Shown here one piece after another: positions 44,302-56,467 of a stretch of DNA of 64,000 nt (position 1 is the first letter of the stretch; every line of letters starts with the position of its first letter). The stretch comes from Rhizophagus irregularis (taxonomy: Eukaryota > Glomeromycota > Glomeromycetes > Glomerales > Glomeraceae). A program made the position numbers and the translations under genes. Under the pieces are notes generated by a model. It was not told where the DNA came from. It saw only the letters and a list, made by a program, of their open reading frames with translations, and did not search any database. The DNA lies in NCBI RefSeq assembly GCF_026210795.1, contig NC_089440.1, forward strand, positions 3,224,001 to 3,288,000, in the 5' to 3' direction.

Positions 44302-46022
44302 ATGGCTCAAAATCAAAATAATGAAACTAACGTATTAGCTCCTGAAGCAGTTTTGTCAATTCTTGACACAAGTTTAAAACCTACTGAGGAAGGTACGGAT
44401 ATAATACTTGGATCAAGTCAAGATGCTTTGGCAGCATTATTTCACTCAATTATGCAGGCCGTAGGTTTTCGGCTTGTCGGGCTTGGTGAAGAAGATAATT
44501 CAGGTGAGTTTGATTTAATATTTATGACATTCTGAATTTTATATGAATTAAATAACAAATTACTAAACTCTTTTATAGAAGAGGATAATAAAATTACTAA
44601 CAGAGATACAGAGGGCAATGTTGTTGGGTTACCGAAAGGATGGAATGCGCATGGTCCCAATTCTTACGCTTTTAGATATAAACATCCACAATCATCATTC
44701 ACATTCTTAATCAAATGTATGCGATTGTCCAATAAGTTCATAGTTCACGGTATGGGAATCGAGGTAATAATAATAAAATTTATCTACTTTTTTCTTTTTT
44801 TTTGATTGATCATAGAATTTTCATAAATCTAAATTAATATATTAATTATTTAGGATAACAGAACAGTAACTTTTGAAGTGATCACGGACGATTATACATC
44901 CCCATCGTTTTTCCCACTTACAACAGAAAAACATAATGTAGAACCTATTGTTCATGGATTCATATCATCAAGTCGTATCAAAGATATGATAAATAATTAT
45001 AAAATAAATATTGTGCAAAAATTAATTCCAGGATTAAATAAACCCGGATACGAAGAAAGTGGTACAACGTAAGTAAGAATAATGTAAAATTTCAGCTATA
45101 AGAAATTCGATCTTCATTTAAATTTTTATTATTAATAACATTTAATATAGAACAACAACTGCGCAGCCTAGTGCTACCCGTCAACAAGAACCTATTTATA
45201 ATGATCCCTTACGCATTCCTACGCGTCAGCCGCCACGTGTTCCCCCAATTTTTGATGATCCATTTGGTGGCGATGAGCCATCAAGGTATGATAATATTAA
45301 AGCTTTAATCGAATCTTTCTCCAACCCTGCCCTTAACCAACCTCATTATTTCTTTTTAATGCAGTATCAACCCTTTTAACATCGGTCGAGACGATTTAGA
45401 TCCACTTGGTTCAAATCCAATTTATGGTCCACCAAGGTAAGTTATCTGAAATTCAGATCACAATAATGAAATCATAAAATAATATTTCAATTATCTTAGG
45501 TTTGGTGGTGGCGGAATACATCCTTTCGGAGGTCCAAGCAGAGGTGGTGGAATGTTTGTAGGTCCAGATCATCCTATATTTGGACGTGGTGGTGGTGGTG
45601 GTGGTGGAATATATGGAGGACCACAACCTTTACCAAGGTATGAATGTATTTAAATTAAGTGATTCTTCGAATTTTTTTAATTTAATATTCATACTAATCA
45701 TATATTAATTAATAATAGAGGATCTGTTCCACCTGGCGCTAGATTTGATCCAATTGGTCCATTTGGACCCGTGGGTACACCACGTGGCAGATTTGGACGA
45801 GGAAATCGAACTAGGTAAATTTGTTAAAAGAGAAATAATATTCTTATTTACTAGTTATTATTAATACTAATAATTATTCTCCCTCTAAAATGAATAGTGG
45901 TGATCCTGATAATGATGAACTACCTCCTCCAGTAAGTTAATAAAAATCCCACTTTATAATTTAATCTTTTGAGCTAATTATTTTCTTCATTATTATAGGG
46001 ATATAATGATATGTTCATGTAG
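44302..46022 (+). CDS. Proteasome inhibitor PI31 family protein (PSMF1-like)
   Basis: About nine exons. The N-terminal FP domain includes DALAALFHSIMQAVGFRLVG, LPKGWNAHGPNSYAFRYKHP, SFTFLIKCMRLSNKFIVHGM and a following VTFEVITDDY segment; the C-terminal half is Pro/Gly-rich (DPFGGDEPSS, GPSRGGGMFVGPDHPIFGRG, GGGGGGGIYGG, FGPVGTPRGRFGRGNR). It ends ELPPPGYNDMFM, matching the conserved PI31 end PPPGYDDM(Y/F)x, whose HbYX-like tail contacts the 20S core; here the Tyr is Phe. PI31 binds the proteasome core particle and acts as inhibitor or assembly/transport factor. Each short C-terminal exon encodes part of the Gly/Pro region. The start MAQNQNNETNVLAPEAVLS is the first in-frame ATG. Confidence 0.88.
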
Positions 46023-46196
46023 TGGATAATTTTTCATCTTGATAATCTTAATATATGTTTATAAATTTTAAGATTACAATACACATATCATTTTTATTTA
46101 TGTAGTATATTTAAATGTAAAAGTTCTATTAAATATTGATGATTTCAATTTTTTTTTTTTTTGTAATTATTATTTATACATAACCTAAATAAAGAT

Positions 46197-47240
46197 CTAT
46201 TTTTTGATTCGTTCTAATTCCCCTTTGACATCATCTAATTCCTTTGTAGTTTTTTCTAACTTATTTTTATAGATGGTTAATTGTTCTTGTACCTTTTTAG
46301 TTGCCTCTTCAATTTTTCGAATTTCATCTACTTCAGCTTGTACACCTATAAAAAAAACAAACAAAATAAATTTATATAAAATAAATAAAAAAAAATAATA
46401 AAGCATAAATTTTTTAAGACACAAAACTGTATGGATTAGTAGGTGTAGATCGAGGTGGTAATCCAGCAGAAGGATGTTGTAAAAATAAACTATGCAAATA
46501 TTCTGTTGGTTCTGTGAATACCTATTTTTTAAAAAAAAAAATAAATATATATATATATATATATAAACTTTTTTAAAATCATTTACTATTTAAATTAATT
46601 AATTTTTTAATTGAATTTTTTTTTCTTTACCAATTCATCATATTGAAAACTTTGAACTGGTTTATTCTTATTAGCCGTAGATATAGAACCATCCTCTTCA
46701 TAAGGGTGTAACCTTAAATTATGATAAAGTGTTACAGGTTTTTCACCACTTTCAGGAACAAATTGTAATTTCATAGTTAATTCAAATTCTCCCCATCCTG
46801 TTTCAGTAAGTTCAAAAGGTGGATGTTCTATCACTAAACCAAAAAAAAAAAAAACAATTTTTGTAAATTAAATGTAAATTAAATATGAAATAATATATAT
46901 ATTATAATTTCTAATCAATTAATTTTTTACCTCGTTGAGGATTCGCGTAAGTTTCGTGTAATTTAAAAGTTACTTTTTTAACAAAAAAACTAATATCCTC
47001 ATTATTTAAACCTCTAACTGATACTGTCCATTTATGTGTATGATCTGAATCAGGAATCTTTTTTTGTGGTAATAAAGTTGCTACGTTTCCATATACTATT
47101 GGTCTTACAACTGTTACTCCCTTATTTCATTTTAATAAAAGAGTTTGTTAGTCGTTTTAATAGTTTATAAAAAAAAAAAGAGGTGAAACGAAAAGTTTGT
47201 AAAATAAGAATCAAAATACTTTTGTTCTCTTGTTTGACAT
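46197..47240 (-). CDS. YEATS-domain protein, Gas41/Yaf9 family
   Basis: About five exons. Exon 1 encodes only MSNKRTK (47220-47240). The YEATS domain continues [40 protein letters not shown] and [18 protein letters not shown], then [20 protein letters not shown] and [18 protein letters not shown]. The HETY and GWGEF residues line the acyl-lysine pocket. A C-terminal coiled coil ([20 protein letters not shown] ... [13 protein letters not shown]) is the part that joins Gas41/Yaf9 to SWR1/NuA4. It reads acetylated or crotonylated histone H3 and links H2A.Z deposition and acetylation. The BRD8-like NuA4 subunit is on the same contig but not adjacent. It is convergent with PI31 (175 bp apart). Confidence 0.92.
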
Positions 47241-48058
47241 TTTTTCGGAAAATATTAAAAAAAAAAAATTTTAATTCTGGAGATCTGTTTTACATATTTT
47301 CTAATATCACGTGAAGTATTATAATTTTTGTAATACAAACTCATTATCTATGATCTATCAGTAATTCTCTATATTCTCTAATGTATTAAATCATGAATAA
47401 TATAAAGGCAAAATTATTTTAATTAAATCATAAATTTTATTAAAAAAAAAAAAAACTTTCTTTTTAAAGATACAACAAGTAAAAGAAAAAAGAAAAAAAA
47501 AAAAGAAAAAAAAACATAAAAAATTGTAAAAAAATAATATATTTTTAAATAAAAAAGTATTGAAAAAAAAACATGAAATGAAGAATTTATTTTTAAAATT
47601 ATTAGGAAATGTCTGTTATTATAATAATACAATTATTTCCCATAGAGAGATCGGAAATAATATAATTATTTCTTCGTTCCTTTTAACCTAAATCTCAGAA
47701 AAATATGTCTATGTATTTGATATATATGTTAAAACTACAAAGTACAATTAGTACAATTGAAAAAACAGGGTGATGTATAAGAAAAGAAATATATAAACTT
47801 AATAATATGTAAACATTCTAATAGAAAATCAAAACTGTAAACTGTAAATAAAAAAAAAAAAGAGATGAAATAAGAGAAAAATAAAAAAAAAATAAAATAA
47901 AATAATTCATTGCAAACATAAGTTAAGTCATAACAATTGTGTGCTAAAAAGAATAATAATATTAATATGCATACAGTTTTTAATTTCCAATATAATTGAC
48001 ATTAGTTATAATATCTTTAATAACAAGTCGTGTCATTTCAAAAGATTGTTTTATACAA
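47241..48058. other. Intergenic region rich in homopolymer tracts
   Basis: About 800 bp, with long purine runs at 47440-47520 and 47850-47910 on the plus strand (A-runs of 9-13). This is typical nucleosome-depleted promoter DNA for the YEATS gene, plus the 3' flank of the Pin4 gene. No coding signal. Confidence 0.5.
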
Positions 48059-49844
48059 CTATGATGCAATCGATTGGAAAGGGGGTGCATGCACATCAAA
48101 TAATCCGGACCTATTCTCAGTATGCTCAGTAAAATTTGTCGTCGATACATCATCATCTGTTACGGCAAACGGAATGGCAGATGCGTGTAGTCGAGTTGGA
48201 CGATAAGCAAAATTCTGAGAGGGATCTGGTCCTCTAGGTTGTCTAATCGGAAATACTATTGTACCACCGTCATTGCTAAAATTTAATCATTTGTTAATTC
48301 ATAATTCTAAATATAAAACATTTGTATAAAAAAAGATCAATCTGTTAACTTACAGCCATGATCTTCTAAAAGGTGATCGCGACAGTGGGGAAGCATCACC
48401 TCTTATAGATCTATTTGAAGGACTTTCTGATAAACCTGAGCTTGCTAATAATTGCGCAGCCGCACGTTTACCAAATGAACCATTTCTAGGTGTCTGCTAA
48501 ATCAAAAGAATTATTTTTAATTGTTAATAATATTAAAAAATATATAAAAAGATGACAATATAAAATATTGAAAAAAAAATAAACCTTTATGTTTATAGCT
48601 GCAGATGCTGGTTTGCGAACAATTCTCAAAACTTTATCTTCACCATCACCCTCATTGTAATAATATAATTGAAGTTTTTGAGCAATTAATTGTAATGTAC
48701 GTCGATGCGCACTTGAGAGAGTTTTTGAAAATACCAATTCTTCACGTGATTTGTCATCACGAAAGATGATTACTTGATCATAGAATTTTAGTGTTTCTGG
48801 ATCATTAAGATCAAGTTGATCTGGTGCTAATAAATATAAATAAAAACCTTTATAAGTAATTAAATAATATTATTTTATCATGTTCATAATAAAAGATTTA
48901 CCAGGACTCTTTATCGTAGAATCTCTTTTTTCTTTGTCGTTCCTTCCATTATCGCTTTTATCTATTTTTGGTTTATCGAGAAAATCATTGTCGGTTTTAA
49001 TCAATAGCGGTTCTTGATCAACCTTCTCTTTATCAGCTTTTTGTTTTTCTAACTTTTCTCTTTCTTTAGCTTCTCTTTCTGCAGCTGGTAAAACACGTTT
49101 ATATTCAACTCTAAGTTTTCTACCAGCAACCTCATAACCATTTAATGCGGATACCACAAGATCTGTATCTTCTGGCGTTCGGTAATTAGCAAAAGCTAAT
49201 CCTCTAAAAACACCATTATCGAAATGGTAATTAAACGCATATGGTTTAGGTATATCGAGGGTATTCTAACGAAATATGTATGTGAGTTTTTGAAATAAGA
49301 ATTTTTATTGGATCGGAAATTTTCATGAATTTGATCCGAAAAAAAAATTTTTTTTTTATATGTACTATATGTACATAATTTTTTTTTTTTCGAATCGATA
49401 TAAATGATAGTAAATCATTTTTTATTGATTCAAATATCTTTAAACTTACAAGAGTAGCTAATAATGCATCTCGTTTTATGGAGAATGGAATATTTTTTAT
49501 AACAATGGCTGTTGGAATTGTTTCTTGCGCGCCATTACTAGCTTCACTGTCGCTCTGAGCGGCAGAATTAGTAGTCTTTTCATACCAAAGCTAAAAAGGA
49601 AATGAATCAAATTAGATAATAAATAATATAATAATGTATCACTCACTTCTTTTTAGTTTTGGGTGATAATGATAATTATAATGGAAAAGAAAAAAAGGTA
49701 AGGACATCATACCTTTGAACGTCGTTTCTCTTTTCTTCGTTGACTATCAGCTTTTTTAAGTTTAAAAGAGTTTGACCTGGAAATTGCATGATCAGAATCG
49801 ACTTCGAACGTTTCGTCGAAAGAGAACTCTATGTCATCCCCCAT
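48059..49844 (-). CDS. RRM + R3H RNA-binding protein, Pin4/Cip2 family
   Basis: About seven exons. The start is MGDDIEFSFDETFEVDSDHA. The RRM has RNP2 (AIVIKNIPFSI) and RNP1 (RGLAFANYRT), with LDIPKPYAFNYHFDNGVF between; then ALNGYEVAGRKLRVEYKRVL and a Lys/Glu-rich linker. The R3H domain is EELVFSKTLSSAHRRTLQLI / AQKLQLYYYNEGDGEDKVLR, with the R-x3-H core replaced by SAHRRT as in other Pin4 relatives. The C-terminus is Ser/Arg-rich (ASPLSRSPFRRS) and ends DVHAPPFQSIAS. S. cerevisiae Pin4 and S. pombe Cip2 bind RNA, are phospho-regulated and act in checkpoint and stress responses. The stop is TAG at 48059-48061. The 5' flank is very long (3.4 kb to the next gene). Confidence 0.88.
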
Positions 49845-50555
49845 TTTGTATATAATTATATAAATAATTTATTCAACAAAACGTAAAATATAATCTTAAA
49901 AAGAGAGAAGATGTAAAGAATTTAAAGGCAAACAAAAAATTAATAAGGCAATTTTTTTTTTTTGAAAAAATTTGTTCTAAAAAAGAGATGTAAAGATGAA
50001 GAAAGAAGAAAGGTTGAAAACACGATATAATAAATAATGTGTTTTCAAAACACTTTCAAATCTATAATAAACCGTTGGACTTTATATTTTTTTTTTCTTT
50101 TTCTTTGGAAAAGTTATTTCCAAAAATTAAAAAAAAATAAAGTGAGTGAGAAATTTTAGTTGATATGTAAAAAAAAAAAGATAAATTGTAGATAAATAAA
50201 ATCAAAAAAAATAAAAATAAAAAATAAAAATCAATGAAATAATAATAAACGAAAAGATTAAAAAAAATAAAGCTCGATAAAACAAAGAGTACAAAGCGGT
50301 AAGCGGAACAAGAGCGTGAAGTGTCAAAACGTTACCACTTCACCCCTGAAAGCACGCTCGACTTCGCAACGAGAAAAACAAGTCTTTTAAAAAAAAAAGG
50401 AACCTTTTTATGCAAAGCTGAACAAATTCTCATTACATTAACTGTTACATCCAGTTACCTTAATTCAAACACCCTCCCCCCTTTACTAGCTTCTTTTTAC
50501 TTGTTATTCCACAAAAAAAAAAAAAAAAAATTTGATCCGAAAAAATAATATTGTG

Positions 50556-50563
50556 TGACGTCA
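50556..50563. promoter_or_regulatory. CRE-like palindrome TGACGTCA
   Basis: A perfect TGACGTCA, the bZIP (ATF/CREB) consensus, 712 bp upstream of the Pin4-family start. In DNA this AT-rich, an 8-bp site with four G/C is uncommon, but a single occurrence is weak evidence. Confidence 0.35.
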
Positions 50564-52877
50564 TGTATTTAGTTATCATTCTTTTTCAAATCTATTTGTT
50601 GTTAGCATAGTTAAACAGAAGTACATTGAATTTTCTAAAAATCAATCCGAGTGAACTTCACCCAGCCCAGTTTTACTTTATTCGTGCTTATCATTGGGAA
50701 GTCAAATGACTGACAATGTTTACTTTTAAGATATATTTGCGTTTGCATTCTGCATGAAGAAGAAATTTTTTTTTTTTTTTTCTTTCTCAAATTGTAAATT
50801 TTACAATGTGTTTATTCTTTAAATACAAGCCATAATTAGAATTTATTGATATAATATTCTTATATTGTCATTATATTGTCAAAGAAAAAAAAATCGGTAA
50901 CGAATCTTGCGCCTCTTTTTTCTAGTCATAAGAAAAACAAATGCATGCGATTTGTAATTCGTCCTTAAAATCCCAAAAAAGAAATAAAAAAAAATTACGA
51001 AATAACGAAGCATATGTAAATAAGTTATATATAATCATATAACCGTTATATCCTTTGTATAAGATGATTGTAGAAATTCCATGTGTAAGAAAGGAAAAAG
51101 AAATCACGCGTCTTTTTTGTTCCCCGCAGATTTTTCTCCACTTCACATTTTATCAATTGATTTCAAATTTGATTTTTAATTAAATAACTATATAATAATA
51201 ATATTAAAAATAACAATGACTGCGGTAATTAATACGAGTGGATTATTGACTTGCATACAGTGTTTATGTAAATTTAAATTATATAAATAAAAAGCCTATT
51301 ATTAAACAAGAATTAATACAAGTTATAATTTATCATTTGCTCATTCACACTTATTCCTGTTTAGTCTATTATGAATCTAGAAACAAGTTTTTTTAAAAAA
51401 AAAAGTTCTTAGAATATCTTACATTAGGGAAAATGGTGTGACATTACACATATCAGATATCGAAATACTAAATTTTTTTTTTTTTTGCCCTGCATGCTAC
51501 TTTTTTTTAATTAACCGGAGGTGGTGTTATTAAAATTCACAAGATTATAATGATAGTATATATCAGATGTTCTCAGTGGTATGTATCCATAATATCATGC
51601 AAAGGAAATAATTGATGAGATTTACAATCGAAAGTCGAAGGTCATTTCCCGGGCATTCTGGTTTAAGACCAGTAAAAGTAATATCTATTTTTTTTATTTT
51701 TTTTTTAACGGCACATTGCTGATCCATTGTTCTTGGCGCGTCATTTGTTTTAATTTGATTGGATGAAATTCTTTCACACCATTAAATATTTTTAAAATAT
51801 AAATTGAAACTTAAAATTCTTACTTCGTAAAAATATTTAATATTTTAATTAGCTAATGAGAATCAATTTTTTCAACTTACATATGATTTTCGAATAATAA
51901 TTAACCATTTATAATATATATATACAGTATATATAAAATAATAATAATTAATAATTAATATATATATATATAAATAATAATATATGTGTGCGTCATATTT
52001 TATAGTTTAATTTTAGCTTTAATTATAATTAATTGTTTTTTTCGAATTTGATACACCGATTATATGGTAATCAATATTTTATATGCAAGACACGATATGA
52101 CATGATGCGGTATACATACGTAAAAATATGGGATAAAATATATTTATTATGTGATTATTCAAACCAATTTTTTTTTATAACGCGAAAGTATCAAAGTCAT
52201 GAAATAAAATAATAAAATTTAACATTATGTTAAAAAAAGAACTAAAATTAGATTAAAACTTCAAGATTATCATTTATTTAATTATATTTATTTAATTACT
52301 GGAGCGCCTCTTAAAATATTTGTTATTTTGCAGTATAATTTTTCTTAATTATTCGAAAATTCTTTCGAAAATTATGTGATCATTTTAAATGAGTTGCACC
52401 CGTCATGCATGCCAATTTCGTTTGATTGATTTGTTATATCTTAATGTTAGATTTGTTTGTTTGTCTGAATCTGTTGTTTTTTTTTTACCTTGATTCTCGT
52501 GATTTGTGTGAGATCTGATAGATCGAACATTTCTTAGTTGCAACATAAAGTCGTGTAATAATTTGTACCAATTTTGAATGAAAATAATATACAGTAAATG
52601 TCATAATTCGTTGAAATATTAATGTCATTTTACCTCTATAATTTCTTCTACATTGTAAAAAAAGTAGTACCTGTTAAAATATATGATTAGAAGATTTTTG
52701 AATTATTTCGCCGAATATATATAAATATTTTTTTTTTAAAAAAAAAAAATTTGATTTTACTGAAATTATGTATACATAGAAATAAACGCCACACAGCGTA
52801 CAATCCATACACTAGATCTATATGACATTTTACCGAATGTTATTCTTTTTGGATGGTTGATGTTATACATATTGTAT

Positions 52878-52965
52878 TTTCATGTACTTTATATAACTTC
52901 TATTCCAATATGATGAAATACTTTCATGTACTTTATATAATTCCCCTATTCCAATATGATGAAAG
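52878..52965. repeat. 44-bp tandem duplication
   Basis: Two copies of a unit containing TTCATGTACTTTATATAA and CTATTCCAATATGATGAAA, offset by exactly 44 bp, with a handful of differences. It looks like a local slippage duplication. Confidence 0.8.
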
Positions 52966-53076
52966 TAAAATACTTTACTGCAATTAATATAAATTCAGCA
53001 AAAGCGGTTAGAATGTTAGAATGATATAATTATTGAGTCGTTATTTATTTATGAGGATTTTTGCAGAACACTTGAC

Positions 53077-53123
53077 AATTTATAATAATTTATAATAATT
53101 TATAATAATTTATAATAATTTAT
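53077..53123. repeat. (TATAATAATT)n minisatellite
   Basis: Four full copies and flanking partial copies of a 10-nt unit without mismatches. It lies about 180 bp from the stop of the proline-rich gene, so probably in its 3' flank. Confidence 0.9.
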
Positions 53124-53138
53124 CGTTTTTTTTTAAAA

Positions 53139-53164
53139 ATATATATATATATATATATATATAT
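53139..53164. repeat. (AT)n microsatellite
   Basis: About 13 AT dinucleotides. It is one of several AT/TATA tracts in this gene-free region (others near 51915-51975). Confidence 0.9.
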
Positions 53165-53305
53165 TTTATTAATAAAAAATCACACATAAAAGGAATACTT
53201 AAAAAGAACTATACAATCTATTTTTAAAAAAAAACTATTTATATATATATACACACAAAACAGTATATATAATTATTTTTTTAGTCATCATTCATTAAAT
53301 ATTTT

Positions 53306-54958
53306 TTAATATAAATTATTTAATGAATTAGCTAATACGGAATCAATAGTAACATTCCTATCACGAGAATTCTTTCTAGGAAATTTACGGTTGTTACTAT
53401 TAATATTAAATGAAGAACCAATATTCATCATAATATTATCATTACTATTATTATTATTATTAATATTATTAATTATTGATTGAAATATAAATGGAGAAGT
53501 TGGAGTATTTGGAGGTACAGTAATTGGAGAAGGTGGTGATGTTGGAGATAATAAACCATTAATAGTAATAGCCGAATGATAGGAAGATGAAGAAATTGGA
53601 GAAAATGGTGTATTTGGTGTATTTGGAGGAGCCAAAGGTGAATAAAATACAGATGAAATACTGGAATTTGGAGTATTTGGAGGGACCATAATGTTTTCAG
53701 GTGAAATTGGTGTATTTGGAGGTACAAGAGTATTTGGTGATTTTGAAATCATTTTAGAATTAACAGCCGATATATATGAATTATTTAATAGTAAATTTGG
53801 AGTATTTGGAGGAACAGTTAATCCGGCAGTTAATGGAACATCCTCTAAAATATCATCTCTTTCCAAAAAATCTTTCTCATTAATAGACGAAATAATAGAA
53901 GGTGGTAAAATAATGGATTTTGTAAAAGTAGTAGTTTTTGGAGTACGAGGAAGAGAACGGGGAATGATACGTTTAAAAGCTGGAGAAGAAGGAGTATTTG
54001 GTGGAGGAGAAATACAAAAATAAGCAGAACCTAATGGAGTAGGAGGTTCAGCAGTATCAAGAGGAGAAGGAGAATTTGGTAAAGAGAAAGTAACACGACG
54101 AGGAGTTGGGGTTATAACACTTGAAGAATTTAACCATTCTAAAATATCAGATTTTGAATTTTCGGACAAGTTAGAACCAATATCACCAGTTGTAAGAGAT
54201 AAAGTTTCCCATTCATTATCTTTTGAAATTTCATCAGAAGATCTAAAAAAATTCGATAAAATTTGTTTTTCTTCAACTTCATCAACAGATTCGGCTAATC
54301 TTTTAACGAATCTAGCAGGAATATTTCCATTAATAAAAGATTCATTCTTTATAATTTTTTGATTTCTTTCTTGAACAGATAAACCAAAATAATACCAAAC
54401 CAAAATCTCATCAATTATACTACAATAAGGTTCATTTAAATTTAACAAAGTAGCAAAATTTAGCAAACCAAAAAAATCCAAAGTAGATTTTATATTTGAA
54501 GCCAAAGTAGAAGTTAAAATATCATCAAATTTGACTTCATCATTATTAAATAACCATTGTAATAAACTATCAATTATTTCAATAGAAATATTTGGTAATT
54601 CAATACATAAAATTGGTAAACCATCAGCTTCTTGCGTCAATTCCTTTAACGAAGAATCATTAATAAAATCACTGGAAGTATTAGTTAAATTAAAAGAAGA
54701 TTGAGAAGCATAATCAGTATACTGAGTTGATAAATCATAAAATAATGCGGATTTTTGCATAAGATTATTTGATTGCTTCACATTAATCTTGTATGACAAT
54801 TTTAAAGCAGCTTCTGTCGTGATATGTAACATGAAAAGAGCTGTTGTAGGTAAAATTGATGATGGGGATAAGATTTGCGATGTTTTTTCATTTTGTTCTT
54901 TGTTAATAACTTCCAATGGGAAAGCTTTAATATTGAGCGAAGAAGTTTTGATTGGCAT
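53306..54958 (-). CDS. BTB-like protein with PPNTP repeats
   Basis: A single-exon protein of about 550 residues starting MPIKTSSLNIKAFPLEVINK. The N-terminal ~200 residues look folded: LPILCIELPNISIEIIDSLL / QWLFNNDE and LDFFGLLNFATLLNL resemble the second half of a BTB/POZ domain, as in fungal BTB-like proteins where a conserved (L/C)xIELP precedes a short W-(L/Y) helix. The C-terminal half is disordered and holds six PPNTP motifs, plus SPSPLDT, TPTPRR and TPxSP, so many proline-directed (S/T)P sites. This layout suggests a target of CDK or MAP kinases. It ends with an Asn-rich run and RKFPRKNSRDRNVTIDSVLA. The family is not firmly identified. An upstream in-frame ATG (55006) adds a poly-Phe stretch and is unlikely. 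Confidence 0.72.
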   Translation of the reverse strand: MPIKTSSLNIKAFPLEVINKEQNEKTSQILSPSSILPTTALFMLHITTEAALKLSYKINVKQSNNLMQKSALFYDLSTQYTDYASQSSFNLTNTSSDFINDSSLKELTQEADGLPILCIELPNISIEIIDSLLQWLFNNDEVKFDDILTSTLASNIKSTLDFFGLLNFATLLNLNEPYCSIIDEILVWYYFGLSVQERNQKIIKNESFINGNIPARFVKRLAESVDEVEEKQILSNFFRSSDEISKDNEWETLSLTTGDIGSNLSENSKSDILEWLNSSSVITPTPRRVTFSLPNSPSPLDTAEPPTPLGSAYFCISPPPNTPSSPAFKRIIPRSLPRTPKTTTFTKSIILPPSIISSINEKDFLERDDILEDVPLTAGLTVPPNTPNLLLNNSYISAVNSKMISKSPNTLVPPNTPISPENIMVPPNTPNSSISSVFYSPLAPPNTPNTPFSPISSSSYHSAITINGLLSPTSPPSPITVPPNTPTSPFIFQSIINNINNNNNSNDNIMMNIGSSFNINSNNRKFPRKNSRDRNVTIDSVLANSLNNLY

Positions 54959-56467
54959 TTTTAAGAATTGAAAAGGGCAGTGAAAAAAAAAAAAAAAAGA
55001 GATCAAAAAAAATTTTTTGCAAGAAAAAAAAGTGAAAATATAAATGAGAACTGGGAAGAAAACAAAAGATCTACTCTTGTATATTTAAATATATGTATTG
55101 TATATAAAGGGAATTTTTTCAAAAAAAAATCTTTTTTTTGTTTTTTATTTTTATTTTTTCGTATGAAATAAGAATAATCAATATTCCCTTCAATACTTTT
55201 TTTTAATTTTTTCTTAAAAAAAAATTTTTAATTTTTTTTTTTTTGAAAAATTTTACGATCTTTTTCACGGTGTATTTATAATTGACTAATTTTTCCTGCA
55301 TAAACTAATTTAACATGGTGTTTCATAATATAATATACTTTTTTTCTTTGTATTCTTAAATGTAAATCAAGATAATGTCGTGTAGTGCGTGTGCTAAATT
55401 GTTGTTTAAATTTAGATATGTTACATTTAAATAAATTATACCGTACGATCCGAATGAAAATCCGTAATTAAACTTTGTTTAATAGAAATGTTTTTTTCCT
55501 TTGTTTTGAATCCACTAACCTTTTATTTTTTAATGGTTCTTGGGAGGAGAGATTATTATTATTAAAAATTAATGATAACTCTTTGTCTCTTTTTTTTAAA
55601 ACATTCTTAAAAAAAAAATAAATTAATTAATATGTAATACAAAACTGTTGACGTCACTTAATTTAGCCAATAGGAATAATTTATTAAACTTTTTTATTTC
55701 TAAAATAAGGTTTATTGTGTTTCTTTTTTGTTGATATTATCCATTTGTTTACGAAATATGGTATCGAAATTTTTTTTCATTCTTTATATTGACTACAATA
55801 GAATGAACAGATAATAGTAATTATCTTAAGGATGTTCTGCGGATTTATATTTATTGTTTCGTTACTATTTTAAGAAACGTTAGTTTCTTTTCCTTTTCCT
55901 CGCTTCTCTCCTGCATTTTATTTAAGGTAATGAATTGATTATCACGTCATTACATTATTATTATCGAAATTGGAAAAATCAAACATCTTTAATTCCTCCT
56001 GTATCAAAAGAGAGAGGAAACCCCAAAAATGGCAAGACTCACTGAACTTCCGTTTATGGTACTTCCGTTTATGGTGTTTCCTGCATAATGTTTCATATTT
56101 TTGGTTTCCCCTGGATTAAAGTATTTTGACTTTTGGAAATTTTTGGAAATATTTAAACGAAGTTTAAATTCAGGTGTAACAATGTAGGTTTAAATATGTC
56201 AATGTTATTTGTTAATCATGTTACATTTTTTTGAATTTATTACAAATTTACTTAAAGGTCGATGAAAAGAATTAACATTTAAACAAAAAAAGTTCTTTTT
56301 TTTTTGACTTGGACAATAACTTTATAGATGTAAACAATGAATGTATTCTTATAGTCCAATTATTATTAATTGTAATATATAGAATATATTATTAATATTT
56401 ATATAATTATTAGAATATATTTATTCTATATAGATGATAATCTTTTGTTTATAACAACGAAACACTT
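54959..56467. other. Intergenic region with CRE-like palindrome
   Basis: About 1.5 kb upstream of the BTB-like gene and downstream of the ERI1-like gene. It has dense poly(A/T) near 54979-55280, a TGACGTCA at 55649-55656 and a doubled ACTTCCGTTTATGGT near 56046-56075. No coding signal. Confidence 0.5.
55649..55656. promoter_or_regulatory. CRE-like palindrome TGACGTCA
   Basis: A second perfect TGACGTCA, 691 bp upstream of the BTB-like gene start. It sits at nearly the same distance as the one upstream of the Pin4-family gene. Confidence 0.35.

Larger units (their letters stand above)
49845..53305. other. Long gene-free AT-rich region
   Basis: 3.46 kb between the start of the Pin4 gene and the stop of the next minus-strand gene. 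It holds many poly(A)/poly(T) runs, a CRE-like palindrome (50556-50563), a 44-bp tandem duplication (52878-52965), a (TATAATAATT)n array (53077-53123) and an (AT)n tract (53139-53164). No reading frame is gene-like. A long 5' UTR or a non-coding transcript cannot be excluded from sequence alone. Confidence 0.5.

Noticed and set aside
53077-53123. CRISPR-like array
   Set aside because: Ten-nt units with no spacers in eukaryotic intergenic DNA; simply a minisatellite.
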